From the NCBI RefSeq assembly GCF_013368755.1, contig NC_049561.1, positions 1,240,001-1,304,000 on the forward strand: a DNA stretch of 64,000 nucleotides. Reading direction: 5' to 3'. Source of the stretch: Talaromyces rugulosus. Taxonomy: Eukaryota; Ascomycota; Eurotiomycetes; Eurotiales; Trichocomaceae. A program made the position numbers and the translations under genes. The notes under the pieces are model-generated. The model saw only the letters and a program-made list of their open reading frames with translations. It made no database searches and had not been told where the DNA came from. Shown one piece after another: positions 10,610-22,919 of the stretch; position 1 is the stretch's first letter, and each line of letters opens with the position of its first letter.

Positions 10610-12104
10610 ATGCCGGCACACCTGCATCTGGCGCTGCTCGCCTCTCTCTTGGGAGGCGCCTCTGCTGCTGGACTCTATACCAAGAGCTCTCCTGTGCTTC
10701 AGGTAGAGACTAATAATTATGACTCGCTCATTGCCAAGTCAAACCACACATCTGTATGTTGAAAAAAAAAATATACATCTCACGTTATGGAGCAGACAGA
10801 GCTAATGAATCGCTTCAGATCGTAGAGTAGGAGACACGCACAACTCCACATGCGCATTCATTCGATGCTGATCATCGTCCAGATTTTACGCTCCATGGTG
10901 CGGTCACTGTCAAAACCTGAAACCCGCCTACGAAAAGGCCGCAAAGAGCCTTGAGGGCTTGGCCAAAGTAGCAGCAGTCAACTGCGATGAAGACGAGAAC
11001 AAACCTCTCTGCGGACAGATGGGTGTACAGGGCTTCCCGACTTTGAAAATCGTAGTTCCTGGAAAGAAGCCCGGAAAGCCGCGTGTAGAGGACTATCAGG
11101 GCCAGAGATCTGCGAAAGCTATCGTGGACGCTGTCGTTGATAAAATCCCCAACCACGTTAAAAAGCTGACAGACAAGGATTTCGATAGCTGGACAACAGC
11201 AGACGAGTCGCCCAAGGCCATTCTATTTACCGAAAAGGGCACTACCAGTGCCCTCCTTCGTTCACTCGCCATAGACTTTCTCGGAGGACTCCAGCTCGGC
11301 CAGATTCGAAGTAAAGAATCGGAGGCGGTGGAAAAGTTGGGCATCACTTCCTTTCCAACCTTGGTACTTCTTCCAGGCGGCGAGGCCGATCCAATAATAT
11401 ACGAAGGCGAAATGAAGAAGAAGCCCATGCTTGAATTTCTAAGTCAGGCAGCCCAACCCAACCCTGATCCAGCTCCTTCGAGCCTTAAAAAGAAAAAGGC
11501 AAAAGGCTCGTCAAAGTTGACCGAAAAAGATAGCAGTCAACAGACAGAATCGCCAAAGCCAAACGTTGAAGTGACCGAGGAGGAGAAACCAGTAGCAGTG
11601 CCAGTCAAGGCCCCCGAAGTCAGCGAACTTTCTACCCCGGAAGATCTTGAGTCTGCATGTCTTACTCCAAAGTCTGGCACATGCATCTTAGCTCTTCTCC
11701 CTGAGACTCAATCCCCGGATTCCGAACTTCCCGACGATGCGAAAGAAGCCCTGGCCACTGTTTCAGAACTATCCCACAAATTGGCCGCTCATCGACTTCC
11801 ATTTTATAGTGTCCCTAGCATCAACTCTTACTCAAAGGTGCTCCGCTCTCAACTGGGCCTGTTGGAAGAGAGTGGCACGGAGCTCATTGCTGTTAACGGC
11901 CGACGAGGCTGGTGGCGCCATTACACACAAACCGAGAAGGACGGCTTCTCCCTCCATGCTGTTGAAAATTGGGTCGATAGTATCAGACTGGGTGAAGGGG
12001 CAAAATCTAAGTTGCCCGAGGGTGTTATTGTCGAAGACAAGCAACAAGACCCTGAAGATGAGACGCCAGCGGAAGAAAAAGAGGCGACCCATGATGAACT
12101 ATAA
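10610..12104 (+). CDS. ER thioredoxin-domain protein disulfide isomerase (MPD1-like), HDEL-terminated
   Basis: Exons are 10610-10753, an 8-nt microexon 10819-10826, and 10883-12104, giving 457 residues. Residues 1-20 are a hydrophobic signal peptide (MPAHLHLALLASLLGGASAA). A thioredoxin fold follows with the redox-active site FYAPWCGHCQNLKP at about residues 52-65 and the cis-proline loop GVQGFPTL. The second half has a redox-inactive thioredoxin-like segment (LGITSFPTLVLLPGG). A Lys/Ser/Glu-rich linker and a C-terminal domain of unknown function come next. The last four residues are HDEL, the ER retrieval signal. The protein therefore acts in the ER lumen in disulfide formation or isomerisation. 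It resembles the single-CGHC Mpd1/P5-like group rather than classical two-site PDI. The microexon supplies I-V-E of the strand leading to the active site. The assignment is firm; the symbol is not. Confidence 0.92.
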
Positions 12105-12571
12105 GATATGTGTTCTTTACTATTGATACTAAATCACTATTCACAAACATGCATTAGGTGTACGGATAGCTGTATGAGTCAACTTATTTCAAGTTCATAT
12201 CTTGATGCCCCAGTAATCGGTTTTTGAGGTGTTTTATGAAACTTTCACTCAAGAAACGTAAAGTAAATAACATTTTAACCCGTGGCTAATTGATATCTAA
12301 CTGTGAAACTGTGAGGTGCCCAAAGCTGAAGTAGATTATGTTGACGTTAGGGTAAGAGTTAGGCTATTTCAACTCAGTCATCCTGTCACCATAAATTTGA
12401 AGGCAGGCAATTGATTGGCTAGCAAAGTCAGAACTAATACTTGGATACAGGAATAAAGGGCTCAGTATGACATCAACTGATAACTCTATTTTAATTATAA
12501 TAGTAATATTTTCCCCATCCCATTTAATAACTATAACTCCAACTTGACAAAATCCACGATTCCTTTTCAAA
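12105..12571. other. Intergenic spacer
   Basis: 467 bp, AT-rich, between two genes on the same strand. I see no RNA gene, repeat or coding exon in it. Confidence 0.4.
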
Positions 12572-13799
12572 ATGACGAGGGGAGGGCGAGTGTACGGAGA
12601 GCCAAGCGAATGCTGCGTAGTGTGTGGAGCAAAAGCACTGCATGAGATGAATGCAAGTGTCATATTTGACGAGCGCGAGGAGTGGAAGCAACTCAAGGAC
12701 CTCGCTTCCAAAAATCAGAGAAGACTTATCTCGGTGATTGTGAAGGCAAAGGATATCGAAAGCATGTATTTTCACCGGCATCCCTGGATGTGGTCACATT
12801 TCTATCGAGCCCGTTAGTGATGAATTTCTCCCGGAAAAACTAGCATACGTTGACTCTTGAGAACAAACAGTCATTGACAGACCACGTGTCGGATACCTGG
12901 GAATATCAGGGATCACCCAGGGGTTTCGGGTTTGCATGACTGATCCAATCCCTCAAGTCCCCCGTGACCCCCAAACAGCTCGCATTGGCTGTTCTCGCAG
13001 TGATTGTCATCGCTCTTCCTGTACCTATTTCCGGCCAGTCGATATTCATCGTCCAGAAACAAATAAGACCGCCAATCAGACAGGCTATGTTGTCCACGCC
13101 CATTGCTGGGTCCTGTTGAATCGTATTATTGGAATCGAACGGGTGAAAACCAATCTTAGAATATTTATGAAAGCTGTGGTGCAATTCTGGAGAGAAAATA
13201 GAGATATTTGACAGGTCCTTCCCTGCTATGAATATCAAGTCAATAGAGACTGGCAAAGGTTAACAAATGAAACCGGCTGTATAGATGCACCAATATTTGT
13301 GCCATGGGGAAATCCAGCGGTTGTGCCAGAAATACAGGGGATTATAGAAAAAGCTACTCAAATCACCGATGGCCCACCGCAAATACTGTCATCAGCATTT
13401 CCTCAAATTCCTATGGATATAGCCTTGCAAATTGTTGACACAACCAAGCTGGTCAGTATTGCAGACACCCGCAATATGCTGATTGCTTTTGGGTGGAGGT
13501 TGCCGGATGGTTACTGGAAGAGGTGTTGTGAAATGGACCTGATATTCGAATACGACGACCTCTGCAAGATCAATAGCCCTGTAGTGGACTGGCAATTTGT
13601 CGGCCTTGCGACTGGGGTACTACTGGAGAATCCTGACTGGTTTCACAAGAGTGGGCTTAAAACCCGTCGTCGGGTCTTTCAATTGCTCAGGCAGATAAAC
13701 TCAGTCTTCTTGGACTTGCTTGAGCAGGATAAAAAGGATCATGGGGTACTAGTTGAAACTCCTCAGAGAATAATTCCTCTAAGGAAAGGGTTTCTCTAA
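12572..13799 (+). CDS. F-box-type fungal hypothetical protein with Cys pair, interrupted by one in-frame TGA
   Basis: Exon 1 (12572-12812) carries a CCVVCG pair near the N-terminus. A clear intron (GTTAGT donor at 12813, acceptor ending 12870) joins it in phase to GYLGISGITQGFRVCMTDP and then GYVVHAHCWVLLNRIIGIER. This pattern occurs in a large group of fungal proteins, often annotated as F-box or hypothetical, with zinc-ribbon-like Cys and an H-x-HCW motif. The frame meets TGA at 13209-13211, and the same frame continues open for 196 codons (APIFVPWGNPAVVPEIQGI and RRVFQLLRQINSVFLDLLEQ) to a TAA at 13797-13799. Either a nonsense mutation has broken the gene, or an unusually short 36-nt intron (13179-13214) or a 72-nt one (13143-13214) removes the stop. 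No function is assigned. Confidence 0.55.
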
Positions 13800-14042
13800 C
13801 AAGAATGAAGCCTTCAAGTGTTGATTAACTTTTAGAGGTCATATTTTTGGCTTATAGAGTAGCTTGGTTGACAATAACAATGTTTTTATTCAAGTTATTT
13901 ACATGCAGGATTTTGGCATAGCAGACCATGAAGCCATGAGTATAAAAAACATCAGCGCCGAACTTTTTCCGTGTTTTGAAAAGAGAACGCCAATCATTAA
14001 ATGCAACAAGGATATTAGGAAAAAGAAGGAAATCGTGATCCC

Positions 14043-17000
14043 TTATTTCTTTTTACCCTCCGTCCCTTTCTTGACCTTCTTTCGGATTTTGGATTCCACT
14101 TCCTGGTCGTATATTTCTCGCGCGGTGTCGCCTGCCTTACGCTTATGTTGCTTTGTGCTCTTGATGCTCACAGTAGATGCTCCGCCCTGGCGAATTTGTT
14201 TTTCAGCATTGTCCCATGATGTCGGACCGTTATTGATTTCATATCTTGAGGCTAATGATTAGTCATGCTTTGTTCCTCAAAAAAAATTTTGTTTTTTTTT
14301 AAGTTTGACAGTTACTTACCGATCAAGAGGCAGAGAATCTATCAGAGCTCGCTGTTTTTCCTTCATTTCCTGGTCGATTTCTTCCCCTCCTTCTCGGAGC
14401 TCCTCGTCCAAATCGACTTCAAGAGGTTGGAATTTGTCATCGGTGACATCGTCATGGGCAGTAGATACATCGGCAACAGCAGATCTTTCGGGGAGAGCTG
14501 CCTCTACAGCACCTTCCAGCAAACTACGGAAATGCGTAGAGATTTTTCGGATGATCTTGATAAACATAGCGAGAAGCTGACTCGCAGGTAGGTTCAACTC
14601 TTTCTCCAAGCTGTCCATATCCTTGCGCTGGAGACCAACTCCAAGGAGAATAGACTGCTGGACGCCAGACAGGCTAACTTTTCCCTGTAGGCCGCCAAAG
14701 AAGTAGAATTGAGCGACTATGGGGACCATGTCTAGGATTACATGGTAATCAAGCATGTTGTTTGCGTAGCTATCAAGGCGTTTAAGATCAAAGGGAGAGA
14801 AAGCACCATCAAGTGTGGCCTTGGTTAATGGTAATGGCGAGAATGAAGGATCCGACTTGGAGCCTGCCGTAGCAGATTCGCAGATACTCAAAGACAAAAC
14901 AGATGGGAACTCCTTGAATTGATAAGACAGAAGCGAGAGAAATCGTTTATGGAAATCCCTTGCGTATGCACTCAACCAACTGATGTCGTTCGATCCTGCA
15001 GCTAATGCTCGTAGCATGACACAAGAGTGTTCGCCGGTCAACTCATTAGCAGTTTGGCGAAGGTAAACTGGGGCAAAGGAAGATCGCTTCCAGAATTTGT
15101 GCAATGACGGGGTCAATCCGTAGCTGACTCCGACATAATCAAGTGAATCTGGTCTTCGTTCTGACAGCTTTCCGAACAGCGGTGGCATAGAGCGAATATC
15201 CCGTACTTGAACATTGTCCTGTAACAAATTTGCGTTTTCAAGTTCGGCATCCGTTATTCGGACCATCTCATCCGAGGGATAGGAAGCGTCCTCGGAGAGA
15301 TTGGTGAACTTCCCATCGTAGAAGTCTACGAGAAGCTCAAGTGCTCTGGATCCGTATCCCATGTTCAGGTACTCCGGATTTGTAGCAATGCGAACTACAC
15401 GCGCTCCTGACAGCCCGGCAAAATCTTCGTCTTGAAATTGTTGGCTGACCAACCATGGAATAAGATCACCACCAGCCCGCTGTCCTCTGCTGAGGCTGTT
15501 CATAACACTTTCCCTACTGATACGGCCCTCCAGAGCGACTTGTATCACACACAGAGGCTCTGGCAATTTGGCGGCATCTTCGTCAATTGGTGGGACTAGA
15601 ACGAAGAGCTGATGGGCAGGAGCGTCACTCATTAGCTGGAGATCGTTTGGCGAGTTCTTGTAGTGGCTAGCCACGTATAACGCCATCATTTGTTGCAGAA
15701 ACTTCTCGGAGACGGGGTGGAATGAAAACAGCGTATCTCTATTGACATGGAGTAGCTGGCACTGAGACGGATGAGGACATCCTTGAGTGTTTAATTTCGA
15801 TTTCGGAAGAGTTGCGTCCAGGCAAAGCACCTTGTTGAGCCATTTCTCTACAGGATCCCCAGCAGCATATCGGATAGGCTCAGAGAGAGTTATCTCTCTA
15901 AGAGATCGGCCACCGATCGCTTTCTCGGAATTTCTTGTCGACTTTCCAGTTGCACGATCAGCAATATCTGTATCAGCATCTTTCAGACTTGCGCCACGGC
16001 TCTGCTCCCGGAGCTGTTGAATGAGCTTCAATGACAGTGACCGGCCAGTACCTTCATAACCATTGATGGTTGAGGCCATGAAAACCAGATATGGCCCCAT
16101 GAGTTTTCGAACCAATGGTAGCGGGATTGCAGCAGCTTCATCGATAACCAAAAGCTCTGCCTGACCAAGAGCATAGGCATCCTGGGGTTGAATATACTGT
16201 ATGGTCTGGCGGTGATTTCGGTGGATGTTGACTCGAACAATAGCCTTGTTGAATGCTGGGTTCGTCGACTGGAGAATAGTATAGTCGACGTGATCCAAGT
16301 ATCCCAGGGCATCAAATCCTTTGAACACAAACTCGAACAACGTCTTCAAGTTCTCCGGGCTTGGGGATGTGATGAAAATATTGCTGTAGCCGTGTGCCAC
16401 AGCAGCCGCTATAGAAACACCCAAAGCAGCAGACTTGCCTCGCCCTCGACCAGCAGTCAAGGTCACAGTATTCCGCAGAGTCTTCTCGGCGATTGCATCG
16501 ACGAATGTCAACAGTGCCTTTGCTTGATCAACAGTTTTTGCAAGCGTGACCAATGATCCTACTGGCTGCGTATCGATTAGACTATCTTTGATCTCTTGCA
16601 ATTCTTTCTTTGATGCCGAATTTCCCTCTTCACTAGGGTCTGGTGGCGGAAGTGGCTTGACATTCTTTCCGCCAGAGATGGGCAGCACATTCAACTCATC
16701 ATCCACAACCAAACATGAGTCACAACTGCCCAGCGACAAGATGAAGCGCTCATTGAATCGGGCCACCACATCGTCATGAGCTTCGGTACGATAGCGGGAG
16801 TGAATATCCATAGAAAGAGTATAAAGTTGCTTCAAACTGCTCATTCCTTTGAGAAGGAGTATCACCATGCCTCCTCCTTCAACGGTTTCGATTGTTCTGG
16901 CCAGCAGATTCGGGGTAACGGCTTCGAAGTCTTGCAAGATGCAGATGCCATATGTGTTTCCCAGAATCTTCTCTGTTTCCTTGTAGTAGACGTATCGAAT

Positions 17001-17306
17001 CTGATTCAGACTTAAAAACAGCTCGAACGGGTCCTCGGAATTGGGCTCGCGGATTCCACGTTTGATCTCCTTCTTTATTTTAGCCTCGCGCTTCTTGCGA
17101 TGACTGGTGAAGCCAATCAGATCTTTCTTGTAGGCCCATAGAACGGATTTATTCTGCTTGACATCGGCGGTGGACATAATGTGGTACAGGTTGACAATAA
17201 CATCCTTTGCGCGATCGCCCACCACGACGAAGAAGCTGCGTTTCTTCTCCTGGACGCCATTTCGAATCAGCGCGGGGATCCGCGAATCAATGGCCTTGCG
17301 CGGCAT
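14043..17306 (-). CDS. kre33: RNA cytidine acetyltransferase (KRE33/NAT10 family)
   Basis: Nucleolar ATP-dependent enzyme that makes N4-acetylcytidine in 18S rRNA and, with an adaptor, in tRNA Ser/Leu. It is required for small-subunit ribosome assembly. Exons are 14320-17306 and 14043-14244 (reverse), giving 1062 residues, the family's normal length. The start is the ATG at 17306 because MPRKAIDSRIPALIRNGVQ is the universally conserved N-terminus, although the frame is open upstream. An N-terminal DUF1726 region is followed by a helicase-like module with Walker A GRGRGKSAALG (around residue 285) and ELLVIDEAAAIPLPLV. The GNAT acetyltransferase motif is RVVRIATNPEYLNMGYGSRAL, and then the tRNA-binding C-terminal part. 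The second exon supplies a Lys-rich tail ending KKVKKGTEGKKK, a nucleolar-type signal. The acceptor used is the AAG ending at 14245; the TAG just upstream would cause an immediate stop. Confidence 0.97.
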
Positions 17307-18129
17307 CTTCTTGGCCGATTGGGGAAGGTCGGCGATCTGTCTGGAGCCAGACAGTAGAAGATTTGATGGACAGTGCAAATCAATGCTCTCGAAATCTCTG
17401 ATCCATCGGTCTTGGTCTTTTTTTTTTTTTAATGCCACTGTTTACCGCCTAGGCTTCCCGAACTCCCTCTGAGCCGCCCTCACCGCCTTGGCACGTGATA
17501 TGTAGAATGGCTGCTTATTATTGGCTGAAGGATGCGTTGATCATCTTCGCACATGCAAAGATTCAGAGGCTTCTTGGGATGCATAATCATATGGGATGCT
17601 GTGATAAGTCACAGAAACCTGTAATTGCTAGCGACAGTGCAATGCCATGACCCGAGCTAGTCACATGATCCCTGGAAATTATTATTGCGGTTGAAACTTG
17701 TGCTTGCGGCAGGTGCGGGGGGCGCTTTCCTTCTATATGGCTTGGCAGTGCTTGGCAATGCTTGCTCTTTCCCTCTGTATCGAGCACTACATACTAGAAT
17801 TCGACTTCATCTTACAACCACGAATCAATGATATGCTCAAGGTCGCTGCTCGTTAGAAGTCTCTCTATGCTTCTGAGTTTTACTGGCTTTCCACCGCAAT
17901 ATCCTGCACTGTCCTTCTGTGCTGTGGTATGGATCGGCTAGGGCCAAACTGCGGACTGACGTCGTTGTCTCCACTCATTCAGGATCAAAGCTCCGCCCAG
18001 CATGGCCATTTACGTAGTAGCACCCCCCGTTCTGTGCCAGCAAATCCAATGCTCTTGTGTCTTTAGTCTTCATACTGCTTTAGTTTTGGAGTCAGGCATG
18101 AAGCATCGACGAGGAATGGACGACTGGCC
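17307..18129. promoter_or_regulatory. Divergent promoter between kre33 and CAP10 gene
   Basis: An 823-bp spacer carrying both promoters. It contains a CACGTGA E-box at 17492-17498 (186 bp from the kre33 ATG) and a stretch of 9 or more T just beyond the kre33 start. A 38-codon frame from about 17827 could be an upstream ORF of the CAP10 transcript but has no other support. Confidence 0.5.
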
Positions 18130-21100
18130 ATGGCGCGAATTGCCTTAACCATATCATCGAGGTAGGTTACCGTTCGGAGGAAGTTTATCGTCCATTCCAA
18201 AGGCTAACAACATCCAAAGTCTGTTTTTTCTTTGTATAATCTTCACACTGTTCACTTACGACACTACATATGCTTTAGGTGAGCAAATGTTGCTATTATG
18301 CCTTTCGCATCAATTTGACCTCCATATCGCAGATCGTCCTGTACTTTCCCTTGTGTGTTCCTGCCTGGTTGCGGGAATAAGCCTCCTATTTCTCGCCAGA
18401 TTCTTTCCGCATATATTCGACTTTGATCCGTTGCCCGCAAGTAATCATCTTGCGTCTCTTGATGAAGGTCCCAAAACACCATCTCCCGTGTCGCATCCTG
18501 CAGGTTCATCGCCGCGGCGTTTTCAGGGATTGAAGAACCTCCGAACTTGCACGCAATGGGTCGTTCCCTGGGTTGGAATTTCCTTGATGAGTGTCAGGGT
18601 AGAGCTTTTTCGCCAGGCAACCGTAAATTACCAATGCACGTCGTTGGAACACGAAGTATGTACTTTTTCCCTCTTCCCTTGGTTTGAGTCTACACTACTA
18701 GAACTTAGATAGACTAACAGAGCTAACACTACTATTTTCACAGTATGCCATTCCTTTTCTTGTCTCAATCTTTGATTATATCCGAAATCAAAGAATCAAA
18801 CGTGCCAACTTCGAGCCTTCCCGAAGAGCTGTCTTTCCAAACCTCGCAAGTCGATTAAGTAATGGAAACCTTCACTATGTGATATCTGCAGCAATATTAG
18901 CCTCGGCGGGGTTGACGTTGTCATCTATTTCGAACAGCCATCGGTCTACATATATCTGCCCGATAAATAGCCATGGGGCTTTATATATACAATTTGTGAA
19001 ACTTGCTTCTTTACTACTTGACACCTTTGGTCTAGTTAGTATCGTCGAGCTATTTCAGCGGAGGGGTAACGACTGGGGGAAGTCAACTTTGCAGCTTTTC
19101 GGCATTATATTGCTTGTAAGTGTATAAACCATAGCGACTTTCTTTTGCCCAACTTATCTCACATTATATTAGGGCGTTGTAGGGGTCTGGTTACCGGTCG
19201 GCTTTGTCGTTTACCTTATCCGGCCGGGATACTTTCTCTTTACTGCACTCAACTACTACCATGCGGTCTTTACCCTAGCCACTCTCCTGACCATCACCTG
19301 TATTACTTCATTATGGCTGGTAAGTTCTACAGAGCAGATCTATCTTATCAAGACCGCTAATCTTCCCTAGATATCCCGCTTTGGTTTACTGAACATATCT
19401 CTTCTCACATCGTTTCTAATTATCTGTGCTACTTTGACGCGATTATTATTTTCTGGGGCACCTCTTTATGCCCAACCTTCCGTCGGCAAATTAACGTTCA
19501 GCCTTCTGGTCTTGCCAATCGGGGGGGCAATGCTGTTGAATGTCAATAAGATGTCCGAAACAGAATCCCGTTTTACGTTATCAACAAAAACGTGGGTTTT
19601 TAGACTATTGCTAGTCTTTTGTGCCGGAAGTTTGATCCTGACACTCATGCCACGGAACCAACCGCAGACGCTACCAATTGATATTCTCATTCAAACCGGC
19701 AGAGAGCAACATGAAATGTACGTGAATCAAGCCAAGGTTAGCAACAACCTGGAGGAGGCTGTTTCAGAGTACAAAAGGAGGTACAACCAGTACCCACCAC
19801 CGTAAGTTACCAAATGATGTCCGTTTTTAACAATCAAAATATGCTGATTCTAAATTTCCTGGATAGTGGATTTGACCAGTGGTATGACTTTGCAACCAGC
19901 AGGCATTCTCCAGTAATCGACGACTTCGATCAGATCTATTCTGACCTCGCACCATTTCGAGCATATCCTCCACACTACTGGCGACGATTAACGCATGAGC
20001 TTGCAACAGATTCCTTTAGTGACATTGGTGCGATTAGGATCCGGAATGGGTCATCGAGAGCCCAAGAAGGTGTCAAGCCTACTCACGCTTGGATGGTTCA
20101 CGCGACCATGGAGATGCTGGATGCGTTCGTTAAGTACTTGCCTGATATGGATATATTGCTTAATCTCAATGATGAGCCTCGTGTTGCTATTCCGCAGCAT
20201 GCGATGTCCGAAATGAGAAGTGCGGCCAAGCCTGCTGACTTTGGAAATGGGGAACCTCCTATCAAGGTTTGGTCAGCGGATCGAGAATCTAAATGGGATC
20301 CTATAGAGCCTGTCAATATGGCCCCGTTCTCGTTATTCACAGATTATGCCAAGTCTAACATATGGGATGTGGCTAATCAAATTTGTGCACCTTTGTCAAA
20401 AGCCAGGTCTGAACGGGCTTGGAATCGGCGTGACCTATGTCTAGATTGTCTGCAGCCACATTCTTTGGAACAGTTTGTGTCAGACTGGACACTGGCAGCT
20501 GACATTTGCCATCAACCAGACCTAAAGAACCTACATGGGTTCTTCACGAGTCCTGCTTCTTGGAAGACGTCTCAACATCTTGTTCCTCTTTTTAGTCAAA
20601 GCAGTTTGCCAGGGTTCGGGGATATTTTATTCCCCAGTCCTTGGAACTATGTCGACAAGGTCAAATACGAGCCGTCGACCGCGCATCCGGATGTGCCTTA
20701 TTTGGAAAAGAAGAATACGCTTTTTTGGATTGGGGCTACATCAGAAGGGATCAGCATCAATGGGGAGTGGAAGGGAATGACGCGCCAGCGGCTCATGCAT
20801 CTTATGAACAACAATTCGGCAACCGCAGTCACAGTGCTCATGCGATCAGGTGCTGATAAAGGATTCAAATATCACGTAGTGGATGGAGCGGCACCCAGGG
20901 AGAAACTCGGTCTACAGGCAGATGTTTATCTCTCTGACGTGGTACGATGTGATGATTGCGAGACTCAAGAACAAGAACTCGGCAACCCAGCGAAACGCAT
21001 TAGTTTCCAAGAGCACTGGAAGTACCGGTATCTATTTGACATGGACGGGGCTGGATTCAGCGGACGGTTCCATGCGTTCTTGCAGAGCCACAGCTTGCCA

Positions 21101-21424
21101 TTCAAGACAGGGTTATTCCGCCAATGGTACGACCCGCGACTGACACCATGGCATCACTTTGTGCCTCAGGATGTGCGCTTGCATGATGTCTGGTCGACAT
21201 TGGGGTATTTTTCTGGCATAACCGTTCAGGGTGGTTCGAAGGAATCAACGTCTGTTCTGATGGAAGCACACGAGGAAGAAGGGGCTTACATCGCTGAGGA
21301 AGGTCGTGATTGGGCACAGAAGAGCCTTCGAAAAGAAGACATGGAAATATACTTTTTCAGACTACTACTCGAGTGGGGACGATTGACAGATGATCAAAGA
21401 GATCAGCTGGGCTTTGATCCATAG
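18130..21424 (+). CDS. Multi-membrane CAP10/GT90 family glycosyltransferase (DUF821)
   Basis: Seven exons (18130-18161, 18220-18278, 18333-18655, 18744-19115, 19173-19319, 19371-19801, 19867-21424), all in phase, give 973 residues. The first 440 or so residues are a membrane module with about nine hydrophobic segments, for example RPVLSLVCSCLVAGISLLFL and YFLFTALNYYHAVFTLATLL. From about residue 455 the protein is a CAP10-type domain (glycosyltransferase family 90). It starts GFDQWYDFATSRHSPVIDDF and includes FQEHWKYRYLFDMDGAGFSG and TGLFRQWYDPRLTPWHHFVP, the most conserved CAP10 blocks. Cryptococcus CAP10/CAS relatives are xylosyltransferases acting in the secretory pathway, so transfer of xylose or a related sugar to glycans at the Golgi membrane is inferred. 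The small first exons were chosen by phase and splice signals. The fold assignment is strong; the substrate is unknown. Confidence 0.9.
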
Positions 21425-21764
21425 CAAGGCATCGTCAATACTACTAATTACCGCCATTATCAAAATAATTATAGTCACAAACCACGAAGCGTTTTTTCTT
21501 AATGTATGAGACTTAAAAAAAAGTGGGAAATTTTTGCAAACAAGCCTTTTAAGCCTTTTCTCTTTCTAATATCAACATAGCGAGTGACAGAACCCATTGG
21601 GTATAAAAATTGGGGACAATCAGGTGAGAAATAATTATATACAAGAAGGCGTTCCAAACGGGAGCTTGGGGCGCGGGGTATCAACAATCCCAACAAGGTC
21701 GGAAGTAATATGTCCATTCATCTTGAAAATTGAAAAAAAAAATTATTTTCTAAGATTGGTGGAT
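21425..21764. other. Convergent 3' spacer
   Basis: 340 bp, AT-rich, between the 3' ends of the CAP10 gene and the GH16 gene. It holds short A and T runs, presumably both terminators. No gene was seen. Confidence 0.4.
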
Positions 21765-22919
21765 TTACCGGGAGTAAACCTTGAGGGAGTTGACCTGCCA
21801 GTAGGTGGACTCGAAGGCAGAAGGGTTGTTCTGGACAAAGTCGTTGCACGAGGCAGCCTGGGTAGCGCAGGATCCGCTGCTCCAGACAGAGCCGGCCCAG
21901 TCACCGCAGAAAGTGATGTCAAAGACCTGTTTTAAATTAGTTGGATTGATTCAACAGCAATGTGAGAAAAAGGTAAGTAGGACGTACGATGTTGTGGTTC
22001 TGGAAGTGCGAGTCAATATCACAGTCACCGCTGAAGAGAGCAGCAGGCTGTCCCCAGGCAGCAGGGTTAGGATTGGCGCTGGTCAGGTCGGCAGGAACGT
22101 TGTCGTGGGAGAAGAAAAAGATCTGGATGAACTCGTCGGTCCACTCCATGGCGTAGATACCACCGTTGTTGCCGTTGAATCCGTCACCGTACGAGGTGGT
22201 GTCGCTCGAGTCGATACCGCAGCCGGCATTGTTGCTCTGGCCGGCGGCGTCGACGAAGCAGTTGCTGGTGGACACCTGTCCGCTGAAGCCAGAGTCGTTG
22301 ATGGTGCAACCATCGCTGGTGTGCAGGGTCATAGCATTGCCACTCTGCTGGTTGACACCCTCGATGATATCGATCTCGCCGTAGGTGGGCCAGTCACCAC
22401 CGACGGTCCAGCTGTGAGATATTAGAATTGGCATTGGACAAACTGTTCCATGTCGACTTACAAGGCAGGCCAGGAGCCACAGACGGAGCCGGGCATGTGG
22501 GCAAGGTCGAGAATGAACAGGCCCTTGTTGTAGGTGGCAGTGGAGGTCAGACGAACACTCTGACGGCCGCTTCCGGAGGCAGTGTTGGTGCTGTCAACAC
22601 CAATGTATGTACCGTTATCCTTGGCAGCGATCAAACCGGCACTAGAGGCAGTGTCCTGGTCGACGTAGGTGACATATCCGTGGGTAGGGTCGGAGTCCTA
22701 GTGGCTATTAGAATGCGTTTCTAAAGTAACCAGCGGGCGTAGAGTAAAACATACAGTGGAGAAGCTGAACTTGGAGAAGAAGTCCAAGCCAGTAGGGTAG
22801 TTGTCGGACAAGGTGTAGGTACCATTGCCGCTGGTCTGACGGTGGTGGAGTCCTCCATGTCTGTGGCCACTGCCAAGCTGAGCCAAAGCCGCCAATTGAA
22901 CGATAGTTGAGGCACGCAT
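21765..22919 (-). CDS. Secreted GH16 endo-1,3(4)-beta-glucanase
   Basis: Exons (reverse) are 22755-22919, 22462-22697, 21988-22411 and 21765-21926, giving 328 residues. The N-terminus MRASTIVQLAALAQLGSG is a short signal peptide, followed by an HRHGGLHHR segment that looks like a dibasic processing site. The GH16 catalytic motif is GEIDIIEG with E146 (nucleophile), D148 and E151 (acid/base), preceded by the conserved PAFWTVGGDWPTYGE strand. NTASGSGRQSVRLTS and HDNVPADL match the fungal family of mixed-linkage/laminarin glucanases. No GPI-anchor or carbohydrate-binding module is visible, and the protein ends soon after the fold. It should be a cell-wall or secreted enzyme that cuts beta-1,3 or 1,3-1,4 glucan. 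The intron after 22462 splits the codon just before the catalytic strand. Confidence 0.95.

Noticed and set aside
17307..17438. Extending KRE33 44 codons upstream to an earlier ATG
   Set aside because: MPRKAIDSRIPALIRNGVQ at 17306 is the conserved family N-terminus; the upstream part is Lys-rich readout of a T-run region.
17827..17943. 38-codon frame upstream of the CAP10 gene
   Set aside because: Short and featureless; could be a uORF, but there is no evidence that it is transcribed.
21805..22425. 206-codon + strand frame rich in Val, Gly and Ala
   Set aside because: Mirror of the GH16 exon containing the EIDIIEG motif; no independent features.
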